Of a DNA stretch of 64,000 bases, positions 41,029-49,561 are shown piece after piece (position 1 is the stretch's first letter; each line of letters opens with the position of its first letter). The notes under the pieces are model-generated. The model worked only from the letters and a program-made list of their open reading frames with translations, was not told where the DNA came from and did no database searches. The stretch spans positions 1-64,000 of the forward strand of contig NZ_FTOQ01000001.1 of NCBI RefSeq assembly GCF_900156805.1, written 5' to 3'. The position numbers and the translations under genes are program-made. The stretch is from Roseivivax lentus (GTDB lineage Bacteria > Pseudomonadota > Alphaproteobacteria > Rhodobacterales > Rhodobacteraceae).

Positions 41029-41113
41029 GACTCGCTAAGTGGAAACTAGAGGACCTCTACGCGACCCGGCAACTGCTCTCTTCTATTGACTCGCAGTTTA
41101 GGGAAAAAGAATC
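41029..41113. promoter_or_regulatory. Cluster of three GANTC (CcrM methylation) sites upstream of dnaA
   Basis: GACTC at 41029-41033, GACTC at 41088-41092 and GAATC at 41109-41113. GANTC is the recognition sequence of the alphaproteobacterial cell-cycle methyltransferase CcrM, whose methylation state regulates dnaA in Caulobacter. A functional role here is inferred from location only. Confidence 0.4.
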
Positions 41114-41156
41114 TCCCCGCCGTTCCGAAAAGCCACAGAGATCCTTGCGGCACAAA

Positions 41157-41183
41157 AAAAGGCGCCGGAAAATGGCGCCTTTT
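41157..41183 (-). terminator. Rho-independent terminator of rpsT
   Basis: Reading leftward, AAAAGGCGCC pairs with GGCGCCTTTT across a 7-base loop, giving a 10-bp perfect stem followed by a run of seven T. It starts about 35 bases after the rpsT stop codon. Confidence 0.9.
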
Positions 41184-41217
41184 CATGCCGTTACCGGGCC
41201 GAGCCCGAAAACATGTT

Positions 41218-41481
41218 TTAGGACAATGCCTTGACCCGTGCCGACAGGCGGGAGACTTTCCGCGATGCGGTATTCTTGTGGAACACGCCTTTCGTGACGC
41301 CGCGCATGAGCTCGGGCTGGGCGTTTTTTAGTGCCGTCTGGGCCGCGTCCTTGTCGCCGGAGGCGATCGCTTCCTCGACCTTGCGCAGATAGGTACGGAT
41401 GCGCGAACGGCGTGCCTTGTTGACCGCGTTGCGGCGCTCGTTCTGACGGGCGCGCTTCTTCGACTGGGGCGTATTTGCCAT
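41218..41481 (-). CDS. rpsT: 30S ribosomal protein S20
   Basis: An 87-residue, strongly basic ribosomal protein with the family start [18 protein letters not shown] and the later [22 protein letters not shown]. It binds 16S rRNA early in small-subunit assembly. I use the ATG at MANTPQ; 18 codons of upstream frame are not conserved. It is encoded just upstream of dnaA and is terminated before it by a strong hairpin. Confidence 0.98.
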   Translation of the reverse strand: MANTPQSKKRARQNERRNAVNKARRSRIRTYLRKVEEAIASGDKDAAQTALKNAQPELMRGVTKGVFHKNTASRKVSRLSARVKALS

Positions 41482-41650
41482 GATGATCGACCTTGTCTTC
41501 GTGTTCCAAATGTCTGCGCGGCAACGACACCACACCCGGACGCACGACCGGATCGATTCTTGCCTGAGCGGGCATCACGCGCATTTCGCCGCGACCGATA
41601 GGGCAAATGCCCCGGCATGGCAAGCCGGGAATCGCCGGGTCGCCGGGCGC

Positions 41651-42427
41651 TTACTTGTCGCGGAACTGAGGCGTGCGCTTTTCCTGGAAGGCCGCCATGC
41701 CCTCTTTCTGGTCCTCGGTCGAGAACAGTGAATGAAAGAGCCGCTTCTCGAAAAGGATGCCCTCGGCGAGCGTGGTCTCGTAGGCGCGGTTGACCGCCTC
41801 TTTCGCGGCCATGGCCGACAGCATGGATTTCTCCGCGATCTTCTCGGCCGCGCCCTGGGCTTCTTCCATGAGCGACTTGACCGGAACGACGCGGCTGACG
41901 AGCCCCGACCGCTCGGCCTCCTCGGCATCCATGAAGCGGCCGGTCAGGTGCATGTCCATCGACTTCGACTTGCCGACGAAGCGGGTCAGGCGCTGGGTGC
42001 CGCCGATCCCGGCGATCACGCCGAGGTTAATCTCGGGCTGGCCGAACTTTGCGTTGTCGGCGGCGATGATGAAATCGCACATCATCGCCAATTCGCATCC
42101 GCCGCCCAGCGCATAGCCCGCCACCGCGGCGATCACCGGCTTGCGCACCTTGGTCAGCGCGTCATGCTCGCGTCCGAAGAAGTCCTGCAAGAAGACCTCG
42201 ACGAAGCTCTTCTCGGACATCTCCTTGATGTCGGCACCCGCCGCGAAGGCTTTCTGCGATCCGGTCAGGATGATCGCGCGGACCTTGTCGTTCGCATCGG
42301 CCTCGCCCAGCGCCGTCGCCAACTCGCCCAGAAGCTGGCTGTTCAGCGCATTCAGGGCATCGGGCCGGTTGAGTTTGATGGTGCAGACGCGGTCTTCGAT
42401 ATCGACGATGATCGTCTCGTAGGCCAT
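41651..42427 (-). CDS. Enoyl-CoA hydratase (crotonase family)
   Basis: A 258-residue crotonase-fold enzyme that hydrates trans-2-enoyl-CoA in fatty-acid breakdown. The oxyanion-hole region is [10 protein letters not shown] and [15 protein letters not shown] with one catalytic Glu; the second Glu is in [20 protein letters not shown]. Both glutamates required for hydratase activity are present. The sequence resembles the FadB1x/EchA type. It reads in the same direction as rpsT, whose start is 169 bases further on, and mutM lies behind it. Confidence 0.93.
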   Translation of the reverse strand: MAYETIIVDIEDRVCTIKLNRPDALNALNSQLLGELATALGEADANDKVRAIILTGSQKAFAAGADIKEMSEKSFVEVFLQDFFGREHDALTKVRKPVIAAVAGYALGGGCELAMMCDFIIAADNAKFGQPEINLGVIAGIGGTQRLTRFVGKSKSMDMHLTGRFMDAEEAERSGLVSRVVPVKSLMEEAQGAAEKIAEKSMLSAMAAKEAVNRAYETTLAEGILFEKRLFHSLFSTEDQKEGMAAFQEKRTPQFRDK

Positions 42428-42491
42428 GAAACGGCGCTCCGTTCGCTCTTGTCAGGCCCTCGTGGTTATCACGTCGCGCTATTCGTTCAAG

Positions 42492-43343
42492 CTATCTTTG
42501 ACATTGCGCGCAGTAGAAGGACGACCGGCCCGACTGCACGATCCGGCGGACCGACCCGCCGCAGCCGTCGCGGCGGCAGGCGGCACCTTCGCGGCCATAG
42601 ACATCGAAGCTGTGCTGGAAATAGCCCAGCTCTCCATCGGCCTGCCGGTAGTCCCGCAAGGACGATCCGCCCGCCGCGATCGCATCCTGCAGGGTCGCGC
42701 GGATGATCGGCACGAGGCTGGCGACCCGGCCCGCACCGATCCGGCCCGCCTTCCGCGCGGGATGGATGCCGGCCCGAAAGAGCGCCTCGCAGACATAGAT
42801 ATTCCCGAGGCCCGCGACGATCTTCTGGTCGAGAAGCGCCGCCTTCACCGGCATGTTGCGCCCCTTGAAGGCCCCCACCAGATGCGCCTCGTGAAAGCTG
42901 TTGCCCAAGGGCTCGGGGCCCAGCGCGGCGATCAGCGGATGCGCCTCCGCGCCGTTTGTCGGCATCAGGTCCATGGCGCCGAAGCGGCGCGGGTCGTTGA
43001 AGGTCACCCGTGCGCCGTTTTCCATGTGAAAGACGACGTGGTCGTGTTTCTCGGGCGCGGGATGGTCGTGCACGAACTGCCCCAGCGGATCGCCCGAGAT
43101 CAGCACCCGGCCCGACATGCCGAGATGCATCAGGAGCGTCTCGCCCGTCGACAGATCCGCAAGGATGTATTTCGACCGCCGCCTGAGCCGGTCGACCCGC
43201 GCCCCGGTCAGACGCTCGGCCATCCTGTCGGGGAAAGGCCAGCGCAGATCGGGCCGGTTCACCTCCGCCTGCACGATCCGCACGCCCTCCATCGCGGGCA
43301 CGAGGCCGCGGCGGACGGTTTCGACCTCGGGCAATTCGGGCAT
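42492..43343 (-). CDS. mutM: Formamidopyrimidine-DNA glycosylase
   Basis: A 283-residue base-excision enzyme that removes 8-oxoguanine and related lesions and nicks the abasic site. The N-terminus [14 protein letters not shown] provides the catalytic Pro2 and Glu3. The helix-two-turn-helix contains [15 protein letters not shown], and the C-terminal zinc finger uses four cysteines (CRRDGC and CAQC). I place the start at the MPELP methionine, since Pro2 must be N-terminal. It is divergent from ubiE. Confidence 0.97.
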   Translation of the reverse strand: MPELPEVETVRRGLVPAMEGVRIVQAEVNRPDLRWPFPDRMAERLTGARVDRLRRRSKYILADLSTGETLLMHLGMSGRVLISGDPLGQFVHDHPAPEKHDHVVFHMENGARVTFNDPRRFGAMDLMPTNGAEAHPLIAALGPEPLGNSFHEAHLVGAFKGRNMPVKAALLDQKIVAGLGNIYVCEALFRAGIHPARKAGRIGAGRVASLVPIIRATLQDAIAAGGSSLRDYRQADGELGYFQHSFDVYGREGAACRRDGCGGSVRRIVQSGRSSFYCAQCQR

Positions 43344-43480
43344 GGACGGCTCCTGTTCGACCGCGCCTAGATAAGGCGCCTTCCCCCCGGCGAAAAGCCC
43401 CGCGCTCATTTGACTGTTTGTGGCCCGCGCGCCATCTCTGTAGGACGTTGGCAACGCTGCCAGAAGCCCGGGACGCTTTC

Positions 43481-44233
43481 ATGAACGACGACGACCGCAA
43501 GACCACCCATTTCGGGTTCGAGGATATCCCGGAAACCCAGAAGGCCGGTCGCGTGCAGGGCGTGTTCCAATCCGTCGCCTCCAAATACGACGTGATGAAC
43601 GACGCGATGAGCCTCGGCATCCACCGTCTGTGGAAAGACGCGATGATGGATTGGCTGGCGCCGCGCCGCGGTCAGCGGCTTCTGGACGTGGCCGGCGGCA
43701 CCGGCGATATCGCCTTCCGCTTTCTCAAGCGCGCGGGCGCGGGGCATGCCACCGTGCTCGACCTGACCGAACCGATGCTCGTCGAGGGCCGCAAGCGCGC
43801 CGAGGCCGCCGCGATGCAGGACAGCCTCGACTGGGTGGTCGGCGATGCGATGGCGCTGCCCTTCCCCGACAACAGCTTCGATGTCTACACGATCAGCTTC
43901 GGCATCCGGAACGTGACCCGGCCCGAGGTGGCCCTCGCCGAGGCCTACCGCGTGCTGAAACCCGGCGGGCGGCTGATGGTGCTGGAGTTCTCGCAGATCC
44001 CGCAGCCCGGTCTGCAGAAGCTCTACGATGTCTATTCCTTCAATGCGATTCCGGCGATGGGCCAGATGATCGCGGGCGACCGGGACAGCTACCAATATCT
44101 GGTGGAATCGATCCGGCGCTTTCCGGACCAGGAGACGTTTCTGGCGATGGTCCGTGACGCCGGGTTCGAACAGGCCAAATACCGCAATCTGACCATGGGC
44201 GTGGCCTGCCTGCATTCGGGCTGGAAGTTCTGA
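43481..44233 (+). CDS. ubiE: Ubiquinone/menaquinone biosynthesis C-methyltransferase
   Basis: A 250-residue SAM-dependent methyltransferase of quinone synthesis. SAM motif I is [16 protein letters not shown], with [14 protein letters not shown] and the family blocks [17 protein letters not shown] and [15 protein letters not shown]. The start [17 protein letters not shown] is 21 codons inside the open frame. It lies four bases before ubiB in an operon, the usual order in alphaproteobacteria. Confidence 0.96.
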   Translation: MNDDDRKTTHFGFEDIPETQKAGRVQGVFQSVASKYDVMNDAMSLGIHRLWKDAMMDWLAPRRGQRLLDVAGGTGDIAFRFLKRAGAGHATVLDLTEPMLVEGRKRAEAAAMQDSLDWVVGDAMALPFPDNSFDVYTISFGIRNVTRPEVALAEAYRVLKPGGRLMVLEFSQIPQPGLQKLYDVYSFNAIPAMGQMIAGDRDSYQYLVESIRRFPDQETFLAMVRDAGFEQAKYRNLTMGVACLHSGWKF

Positions 44234-44237
44234 CCGG

Positions 44238-45770
44238 ATGCGCGGACCGATCAATCTCTGGCGGCTGATCCGCACTGGTGCCACGTTTGAACGCTCGGGT
44301 GCGATGAGCGTGGTGCTCGATGCGGTCGACGCGCCGCGTCCCGTGCGCATCGCCGCGCGCATCATCGGGCGGCCGTTTTCCTTCCTGGGATATGAAGGCG
44401 ACGCCAAGATGCCGCCGGTGACCCGGGCGCTGACCGCGCTTGGGCCGGCCTACATCAAGTTCGGCCAGATCCTGTCGACCCGTCCCGACGTGGTGGGCGA
44501 GGAACTCGCCGCCCAGCTTCGGGTCCTGCAGGACAAGCTGCCGCCCTTCCCCCGCGAGGCCGCCCGCAAGGCCATAGAGGACGAGCTCGGCGTCGATCCC
44601 GACGGCCTGTTCGCCACTTTCAGCGAACCGGTCGCCGCGGCTTCCATCGCGCAGGTGCACAAGGCCGCACTCGCCGATACGGGCGAGGTCGTGGCGGTGA
44701 AGGTGCTGCGCCCCGGGATCGAACGCGCCTTCCGCCGCGATATCGACGCCTTCTACTTCGCCGCGCGCTTCATCGAGTTCGTCTCGCCCGCCTCGCGCCG
44801 GTTGCGGCCCGTCGACGTGATCGCGCATTTCGAAGGCGTGGTGTCGGGAGAGCTGGACCTGCGGCTCGAAGCGGCCTCGGCCTCCGAATTCGCGGCCAAT
44901 ACCGAGGCGGATGACGGTTTCCGCGTGCCGCAGGTCAAATGGTTCCTGTCCGGTCGACGGGTCATGACTCTCGACTGGGTCGAAGGGGCCGCGATGGGCG
45001 ACAATGCCGCAATCGACGCCGCGGGGATCGACCGGGTCGAGTTGTCCGAACGGGTGCTGCAACTCTTTCTCAACCATGCCCTGCGCGACGGTTTCTTCCA
45101 TGGCGACATGCACCAGGGCAATCTGAAGGTCGCCGCGGACGGCGCGATCCTGGCCTACGATTTCGGCATCATGGGCCATATCGATGCCTATACCCGCCGG
45201 GTCTACGCCGAGATCCTCTACGGTTTCATCCGGCGCGACTACAAGCGGGTCGCGGAAGTGCATTTCGAAGCGGGCTACGTGCCGGCGGATCGGGACGTGG
45301 ACGAATTCGCCCGCGCCTTGCGTGCCGTGGGTGAGCCGATTTTCGGCATGGATGCGACGCGCATCTCCATGGCGCGCCTGCTGGCCTATCTGTTCGAGGT
45401 GACGGAACGCTTCGGGATGGAAACCCGGACCGAGCTGATCCTCCTGCAACGGACCATGGTCGTGGTCGAGGGCGTGGCGCGGTCGCTCAATCCTCGGATG
45501 AATATCTGGCATGCGGCGAAGCCCGTGGTGGAAGACTACATCAAGAACTCCATCGGGCCCCGTGCCGTGGTTCACGATCTGCAGGAAACCGCGAAGGTCA
45601 TCGCGCGCTTTGGCCCCCGCCTGCCCGGCCTCGTGGAGGGCTTGCTCGTACAGCAGACCCAATCCGGTCAGGTCGCGAAGCCGTCGCTTTGGCCGGTACG
45701 GCTGATCTGGGGCGCCCTCGGTGTGGCCGGTGGTGCGGGCAGTGTCGCGCTAGTGGTCCTTCTCCTCTGA
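44238..45770 (+). CDS. ubiB: UbiB, ABC1/ADCK kinase-like ubiquinone accessory protein
   Basis: A 510-residue protein of the atypical kinase family that aids ubiquinone synthesis, perhaps by extracting lipid precursors. The KxGQ region is YIKFGQILSTRPD, followed by the A-rich nucleotide loop AAASIAQVHKA, FFHGDMHQGN (catalytic loop) and AYDFGIMG. The C-terminus has one or two transmembrane helices (LIWGALGVAGGAGSVALVVLLL). Relatives I remember are followed by coaBC; here the next gene is flagellar flgD, in the opposite orientation. Confidence 0.95.
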   Translation: MRGPINLWRLIRTGATFERSGAMSVVLDAVDAPRPVRIAARIIGRPFSFLGYEGDAKMPPVTRALTALGPAYIKFGQILSTRPDVVGEELAAQLRVLQDKLPPFPREAARKAIEDELGVDPDGLFATFSEPVAAASIAQVHKAALADTGEVVAVKVLRPGIERAFRRDIDAFYFAARFIEFVSPASRRLRPVDVIAHFEGVVSGELDLRLEAASASEFAANTEADDGFRVPQVKWFLSGRRVMTLDWVEGAAMGDNAAIDAAGIDRVELSERVLQLFLNHALRDGFFHGDMHQGNLKVAADGAILAYDFGIMGHIDAYTRRVYAEILYGFIRRDYKRVAEVHFEAGYVPADRDVDEFARALRAVGEPIFGMDATRISMARLLAYLFEVTERFGMETRTELILLQRTMVVVEGVARSLNPRMNIWHAAKPVVEDYIKNSIGPRAVVHDLQETAKVIARFGPRLPGLVEGLLVQQTQSGQVAKPSLWPVRLIWGALGVAGGAGSVALVVLLL

Positions 45771-45987
45771 AGCTTTGCCCCGGAGGACGACGCAAAGACG
45801 GCGGCCATCGCCGCCCCCGCGGCTGCGAAGACCACGACGCGTTCGGATCAGCCCAAGAGCGCATCGCGCATACCTCTCGTCCGGTTTACGCCAAGCCCGC
45901 ACGGGCTGAGGCGATTTTGGGCTCCGATGACGGCATGTCATTTTTCCGCAGCCAAGATCCGCCATCCGCGCCGCTCCGGCCAAAGAA

Positions 45988-46659
45988 TCAGGCTCCTTCC
46001 GCCAATCTGACCGCGTTCACCTCGGACATCGAAACCGTCGAACCGCTCTGCAATGTCAGCGAGACACCCGTTTCATCGGCGGTTGCCTGCGCCACCTCGC
46101 CGTAGGCATGGGCGGTCGTGGTCGCGATGACGCGCCCGTCCTGCGCGCTCTCGACCTCGAAGGTATAGACGCCGTTCGGCAGGGGCGCGCCGCTCGGGTC
46201 GGTCCCTGTCCAGACGACTTCTCCCGCGGGAACGCTCAGTGCTTGCCGGCTCACGACGGTGCCCGCGCTGTTCTTCACGATCAGCTGTGCAGACGTCGCC
46301 CCGACGGCCGTTTGCGGGACCAATTGGATCGGCGTGCCGTCGAACATGACCGGCGCTTGAACGAGCACGTCCGCGCCCACCCAGCCTGACAGTTCGGACA
46401 TCGCCGACCCCGAAAGCTGTACCTGCATCTGCTGGAGAAGGTCATTGGTCAGAACCTGCTGCTCCACCGCGGCGAAAGTGGCCAGTTGCGCCGCATAATC
46501 CGAGGATTCGATCGGGTTCAGCGGGTCCTGGTTTTCCGCTTGGGTCACGAGCATTTGCAGGAAGGTTTCGAAATCAGAAGAGAGTGTCGTCTCCCGCTGT
46601 TCGGGCGTCGCCCCTGCTCCCGCGCTGAAGGCCGGTGAAATACTGGTATCGATCTGCAT
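45988..46659 (-). CDS. flgD: FlgD, flagellar hook capping/assembly protein
   Basis: A 223-residue hook scaffold protein. The N-terminal motif LSSDFETFLQMLVTQAENQDPLNPIESSDYAAQLATFAAVEQQ, read in parts, is the hallmark of the family. The C-terminal half is the Ig-like/FlgD beta domain with AGEVVWTGTDPSGAPLPNGVYTF. It caps the growing hook and is later discarded. It follows fliK by seven bases on the same strand and is the last gene of that unit, at the left border of the flagellar cluster. Confidence 0.95.
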   Translation of the reverse strand: MQIDTSISPAFSAGAGATPEQRETTLSSDFETFLQMLVTQAENQDPLNPIESSDYAAQLATFAAVEQQVLTNDLLQQMQVQLSGSAMSELSGWVGADVLVQAPVMFDGTPIQLVPQTAVGATSAQLIVKNSAGTVVSRQALSVPAGEVVWTGTDPSGAPLPNGVYTFEVESAQDGRVIATTTAHAYGEVAQATADETGVSLTLQSGSTVSMSEVNAVRLAEGA

Positions 46660-46666
46660 GGCTGGC

Positions 46667-48661
46667 TCACAATCTGAGGTCTAATCCTTCATGACCGGAA
46701 CCGTTTCCGGGCATGGCGCTGGGCGTGGCGGCGCGGGCCGCGGCGGTGTCGGGTACATTCGGCTCCGGCTCGGCGGCAGGTAGCTGGGCCTCGTGGTCCG
46801 ATCTTTCGCCCGAACCGAAGGCAAAGCTTTCCAGGTCAAGGCCCGCATCGGCAAAGGCGCGTTCGAGTGCCGCCGCGTTGCGTCGCAGAAGGTCGACCGT
46901 CTCGACGCGATCACCGAAGATCTGAACATGGATGCCGGTTTCGCCGGAGGAAATTGCGATCCGAAGCCGACCGAGCTCTTCCGGATCGAGCCGCAGATCG
47001 ATCATGCCCGACGCATCGACGCGGAGCCTGTCCATTATTTGCTGGAATATTGGTGCGACCGGGCTGGACCCGGCCGGGAAGGCCGCTCCGGCGACGGCAC
47101 GCCCCTGCACGGTTTCGGAAAGCGCGTATGGCTGCCCTACGAGTTCGATACTCCGAACCCGCTCGGACATATCCGCCCATTTCGCCTCGTCCGAATCGCC
47201 TTCGCCGAGACCCCAATGCGAAACGGCGCGCGCCGGCTGGATCGAGACCGGTATCGCGGCAATCGCCGTCGCAGAGACCGGGTTTCTCCGCAGCGAGGGA
47301 TCAAGTGCGGTATCTGTGGATCCAACGTTCGTGACTTCGACATCCGCAGGTTCTGGCAACTTGGCCGCCATGTCGGTGCCCGCAGCTTGGCGAATTGGCG
47401 ATGCCCCCTTCGCCATAGGGGAAGCGTTGGCCGCATGGGTCGAGGCTTTGCCCGAATTCAGTGGCACCGCGATCTTTTCGTTTGATCCAGCGTACAAAGA
47501 CGACGGCAATTGATGATCGCCTGTCTCGGTTCTCTCGTTGCTCCTGCCCACGAAGGTGCCATCAGCCAAGGCCATCCGCCCCTTTTCGGAACTCTCTACG
47601 GTTGCCGTGAGCGTACCCGCCCTGTCTTTGCTGTCGATACCCAGCGTTGGAGTCGCGGCCCGGAGCGACTGGGTCTCCTGAGTGACGAGGCGTTCGGCCA
47701 AACCCTCTGCCGCCATCCTTGTCTCGGTCTTCGCCGCGGCGTTTGCCGCCAGATCCGTCACGATTTGAATATTTGGGGGATTTGCCCCGACCTGTGGCGA
47801 GGGCGCTGTCGGAGACAAGGACGGAGTGAGCGTCGAAGAGGTCGAAACGGATTGGCCAGATCCGTTCGGAACAGGCGGCTCCAAGCGCCCTGAGAAACCC
47901 AATACTCCGGCATCATGCTTGAATGAGGTGAGGGTTGCGGGATCGGTTCGGGAATCATGACCGACCGAAATGCGCTCAGTTTGCGAGATCGACCCAGCAT
48001 AGGTCTTTGCTGATGAAGATTGACGCTGCCTCGTAACCAATGCCCGTCCAGCATCGGCAAATGACGCGGAAGTGGTCGCGGCCGTAAGCGGTTCAAACCA
48101 CTCTCTTTCCGATCTTGATGCCTTTTCCAGGTCGCTCGATTGCATGTTCTCTATCGCGGAAATCTGCTTATCGATATTTGGACCCGTCTCCAGAAAAGCT
48201 TCACGGTCTTGCACTGCCCCTGAATCGGACGCCTGAGCCTCTTCAATGGCACCAGCCGTCACGTCGACAAAGCCCGATTCCTTGAGCGAGACATCCGCGT
48301 CTCCAACGGCTCCGGACGAGGGCACCGTCTCCGGCCGCGGATCGGCGGAAAGATGCGAGCGCGGTCGTATCGCCTCGACGGCATTCGAAGGCATCGCATT
48401 ATCCAGAGAGGGCGGAGAGGTCGCCGTCACCTCTTCACTGGACGCTTGAAGCTCACCATCGGGATTGGACCCGGTATCCTGGTCCGCCGCACCTTGATCG
48501 GTCGCGTTATCGTTTGTTCGCAGCGATCTTGCCGCCGCATAGAGATCCGAAAATCCAATCTTTTCCGCGTCGGAAAGTACCTCCGCCACGCGTTGCGGCG
48601 CATGCTGATCGGCAGTTTGAGAGCCCAGAAATCTGAACGAGGACGAATTTACGGACGGCAT
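46667..48661 (-). CDS. fliK: FliK-like flagellar hook-length control protein
   Basis: A 664-residue protein, long and low-complexity in its first 480 residues (Ser/Thr/Ala/Glu-rich), as expected for the flexible ruler part. The conserved C-terminal Flg_hook domain contains MDRLRVDASGMIDLRLDPEELGRLRIAI and GIHVQIFGDRVETVDLLRRN. It controls hook length and triggers the export switch in FlhB. Base composition looks less GC-rich than its neighbours by eye. It is divergent from the rod-binding gene across about 100 bases. Confidence 0.88.
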   Translation of the reverse strand: MPSVNSSSFRFLGSQTADQHAPQRVAEVLSDAEKIGFSDLYAAARSLRTNDNATDQGAADQDTGSNPDGELQASSEEVTATSPPSLDNAMPSNAVEAIRPRSHLSADPRPETVPSSGAVGDADVSLKESGFVDVTAGAIEEAQASDSGAVQDREAFLETGPNIDKQISAIENMQSSDLEKASRSEREWFEPLTAATTSASFADAGRALVTRQRQSSSAKTYAGSISQTERISVGHDSRTDPATLTSFKHDAGVLGFSGRLEPPVPNGSGQSVSTSSTLTPSLSPTAPSPQVGANPPNIQIVTDLAANAAAKTETRMAAEGLAERLVTQETQSLRAATPTLGIDSKDRAGTLTATVESSEKGRMALADGTFVGRSNERTETGDHQLPSSLYAGSNEKIAVPLNSGKASTHAANASPMAKGASPIRQAAGTDMAAKLPEPADVEVTNVGSTDTALDPSLRRNPVSATAIAAIPVSIQPARAVSHWGLGEGDSDEAKWADMSERVRSIELVGQPYALSETVQGRAVAGAAFPAGSSPVAPIFQQIMDRLRVDASGMIDLRLDPEELGRLRIAISSGETGIHVQIFGDRVETVDLLRRNAAALERAFADAGLDLESFAFGSGERSDHEAQLPAAEPEPNVPDTAAARAATPSAMPGNGSGHEGLDLRL

Positions 48662-48703
48662 CGGCTTCTCCGAATATATCGTCCCACTTAAACAGGCATC
48701 CCC

Positions 48704-48718
48704 TTACCAAAAATTTAC
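48704..48718. promoter_or_regulatory. Possible CtrA box between fliK and the rod-binding gene
   Basis: TTAC at 48704-48707, seven bases, then TTAC at 48715-48718. The 7-base spacing matches CtrA boxes (TTAA-N7-TTAA), with one changed base in each half-site. The site lies in a divergent flagellar control region. CtrA controls flagellar genes in many alphaproteobacteria. Confidence 0.35.
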
Positions 48719-48765
48719 TGGTGGCGCAGATAGTCGAAAAAGTTTGAGGTATTTGGAGATCGACC

Positions 48766-49044
48766 ATGCAAACGCTATTGGTCAGTGCCGGCGCCGCCCA
48801 TGACGGATCGAAATTGCGGGCGGCTGCAGTCGCCCTCGAGGCGCAATTCATTGCAGAAATGCTGAAGGCGGCAGGGTTTTCCGAGGCCCGCGAAGCCTTT
48901 GGCGGCGGTGCCGGAGAGGCGCAATTCGCGTCGATGCTGAACGATGAATATGCCGGAGCAATCGCTCGGCGTGGCGGATTCGGGCTGAGCGAACGGATTC
49001 TCCAATCTTTGATGGAGACACATCATGAAACAGCCGATTTTTGA
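48766..49044 (+). CDS. FlgJ-type rod-binding protein
   Basis: A 92-residue protein corresponding to the N-terminal rod-binding part of FlgJ, without a muramidase domain. Signature stretches are AAVALEAQFIAEMLKAAGF, AQFASMLNDEYAGAIARRGGFGLSERI. In alphaproteobacteria short versions like this (also related to Caulobacter FliX-neighbour proteins) cap rod growth. GGAG lies just before the ATG. It overlaps the next gene by 20 bases, so the pair is coupled. It is the first gene of a rightward flagellar unit. Confidence 0.8.
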   Translation: MQTLLVSAGAAHDGSKLRAAAVALEAQFIAEMLKAAGFSEAREAFGGGAGEAQFASMLNDEYAGAIARRGGFGLSERILQSLMETHHETADF

Positions 49045-49369
49045 CCAGTTGAACAGACTTCTCGACAAAGAGCGCACCGCGCTCCTCCACGGAGATTTCG
49101 AAAAGATCAGCACACTCCTGAAAGAGAAGGAGGCGCTGCTGGAGGCAATCTCGGCAGAGGGCTCCGCGCGCGACGTCGATGCGCCGGTCATGGCAAAACT
49201 GCGCCGGAATCTGACACTTTACGACGAGGCTCTCGCAGGTCTGCGCGCGGTTGCGGAACGCATTGGCGCAACAGCACAGCCGCGATCGGAATTGCGATTC
49301 TACCGGCAGGACGGGGATACGACCTCGCTGACGGTGCAGACGCCGAAGGGCCTCGAGAAGCGGGCCTAG
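49025..49369 (+). CDS. FlgN-like flagellar chaperone candidate
   Basis: A 114-residue mainly helical protein with heptad-like charge, beginning MKQPIFDQLNRLLDKERTALLHGDFEKI. Size, helical N-terminal half and place beside a rod-binding gene fit an FlgN-type export chaperone for hook-associated proteins. No strict motif confirms it. Its start overlaps the preceding gene by 20 bases, and the flagellin gene follows after 192 bases. Confidence 0.6.
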   Translation: MKQPIFDQLNRLLDKERTALLHGDFEKISTLLKEKEALLEAISAEGSARDVDAPVMAKLRRNLTLYDEALAGLRAVAERIGATAQPRSELRFYRQDGDTTSLTVQTPKGLEKRA

Positions 49370-49409
49370 CGCATTTGACGAAAATCGAAGGGAAAAGACT
49401 GAGGGAGGA

Positions 49410-49424
49410 TTAGGAAGGCGTTAG
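49410..49424. promoter_or_regulatory. Possible CtrA-like repeat upstream of the flagellin gene
   Basis: TTAG at 49410-49413, seven bases, then TTAG at 49421-49424, spaced like a CtrA box though both half-sites differ from TTAA at the last base. It lies about 140 bases before the flagellin ATG. Confidence 0.25.
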
Positions 49425-49515
49425 GAGATTTGGATCGAAGGTGCGAACGCGTTCCATCGAGAACGGCGCATGGCCCGGCCACGCAAGTGTCAGAATGACG
49501 ATCGAAGCCCGACTT

Positions 49516-49531
49516 GGGCACAACCGGTGCA
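49516..49531 (+). promoter_or_regulatory. Possible sigma-54 promoter of the flagellin gene
   Basis: GGGCAC at 49516-49521 and GTGCA at 49527-49531 place GG and GC exactly ten bases apart, as in sigma-54 promoters (TGGCAC-N5-TTGCA). Each element has one mismatch. Transcription would start near 49542, 20 bases before the flagellin ATG at 49562. Confidence 0.3.
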
Positions 49532-49561
49532 AAAGCATCTTCGAAAAGGGAAACGCTGATA

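Larger units (their letters stand above)
40713..41217. other. 505-base intergenic region between dnaA and rpsT, probable dnaA control region
   Basis: No gene is supported here. The region contains a 7-bp hairpin (CCGGCCC/GGGCCGG at 40801-40819) about 90 bases before the dnaA start. It also has three GANTC sites at 41029-41033, 41088-41092 and 41109-41113, and the rpsT terminator at its right end. An 8-base repeat TGACTCGC surrounds the first two GANTC sites. I found no exact TTATCCACA box. Confidence 0.7.

Noticed and set aside
40713-41217. Replication origin next to dnaA
   Set aside because: No exact DnaA boxes are found in the region, only a distant match TTATCACCA. In Caulobacter the origin lies away from dnaA.
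45750-45983. A 77-residue open frame on the minus strand in the ubiB-flgD gap
   Set aside because: It is Arg-rich, overlaps the end of ubiB, and has no motif or convincing ribosome site. It looks like chance frame in GC-rich DNA.
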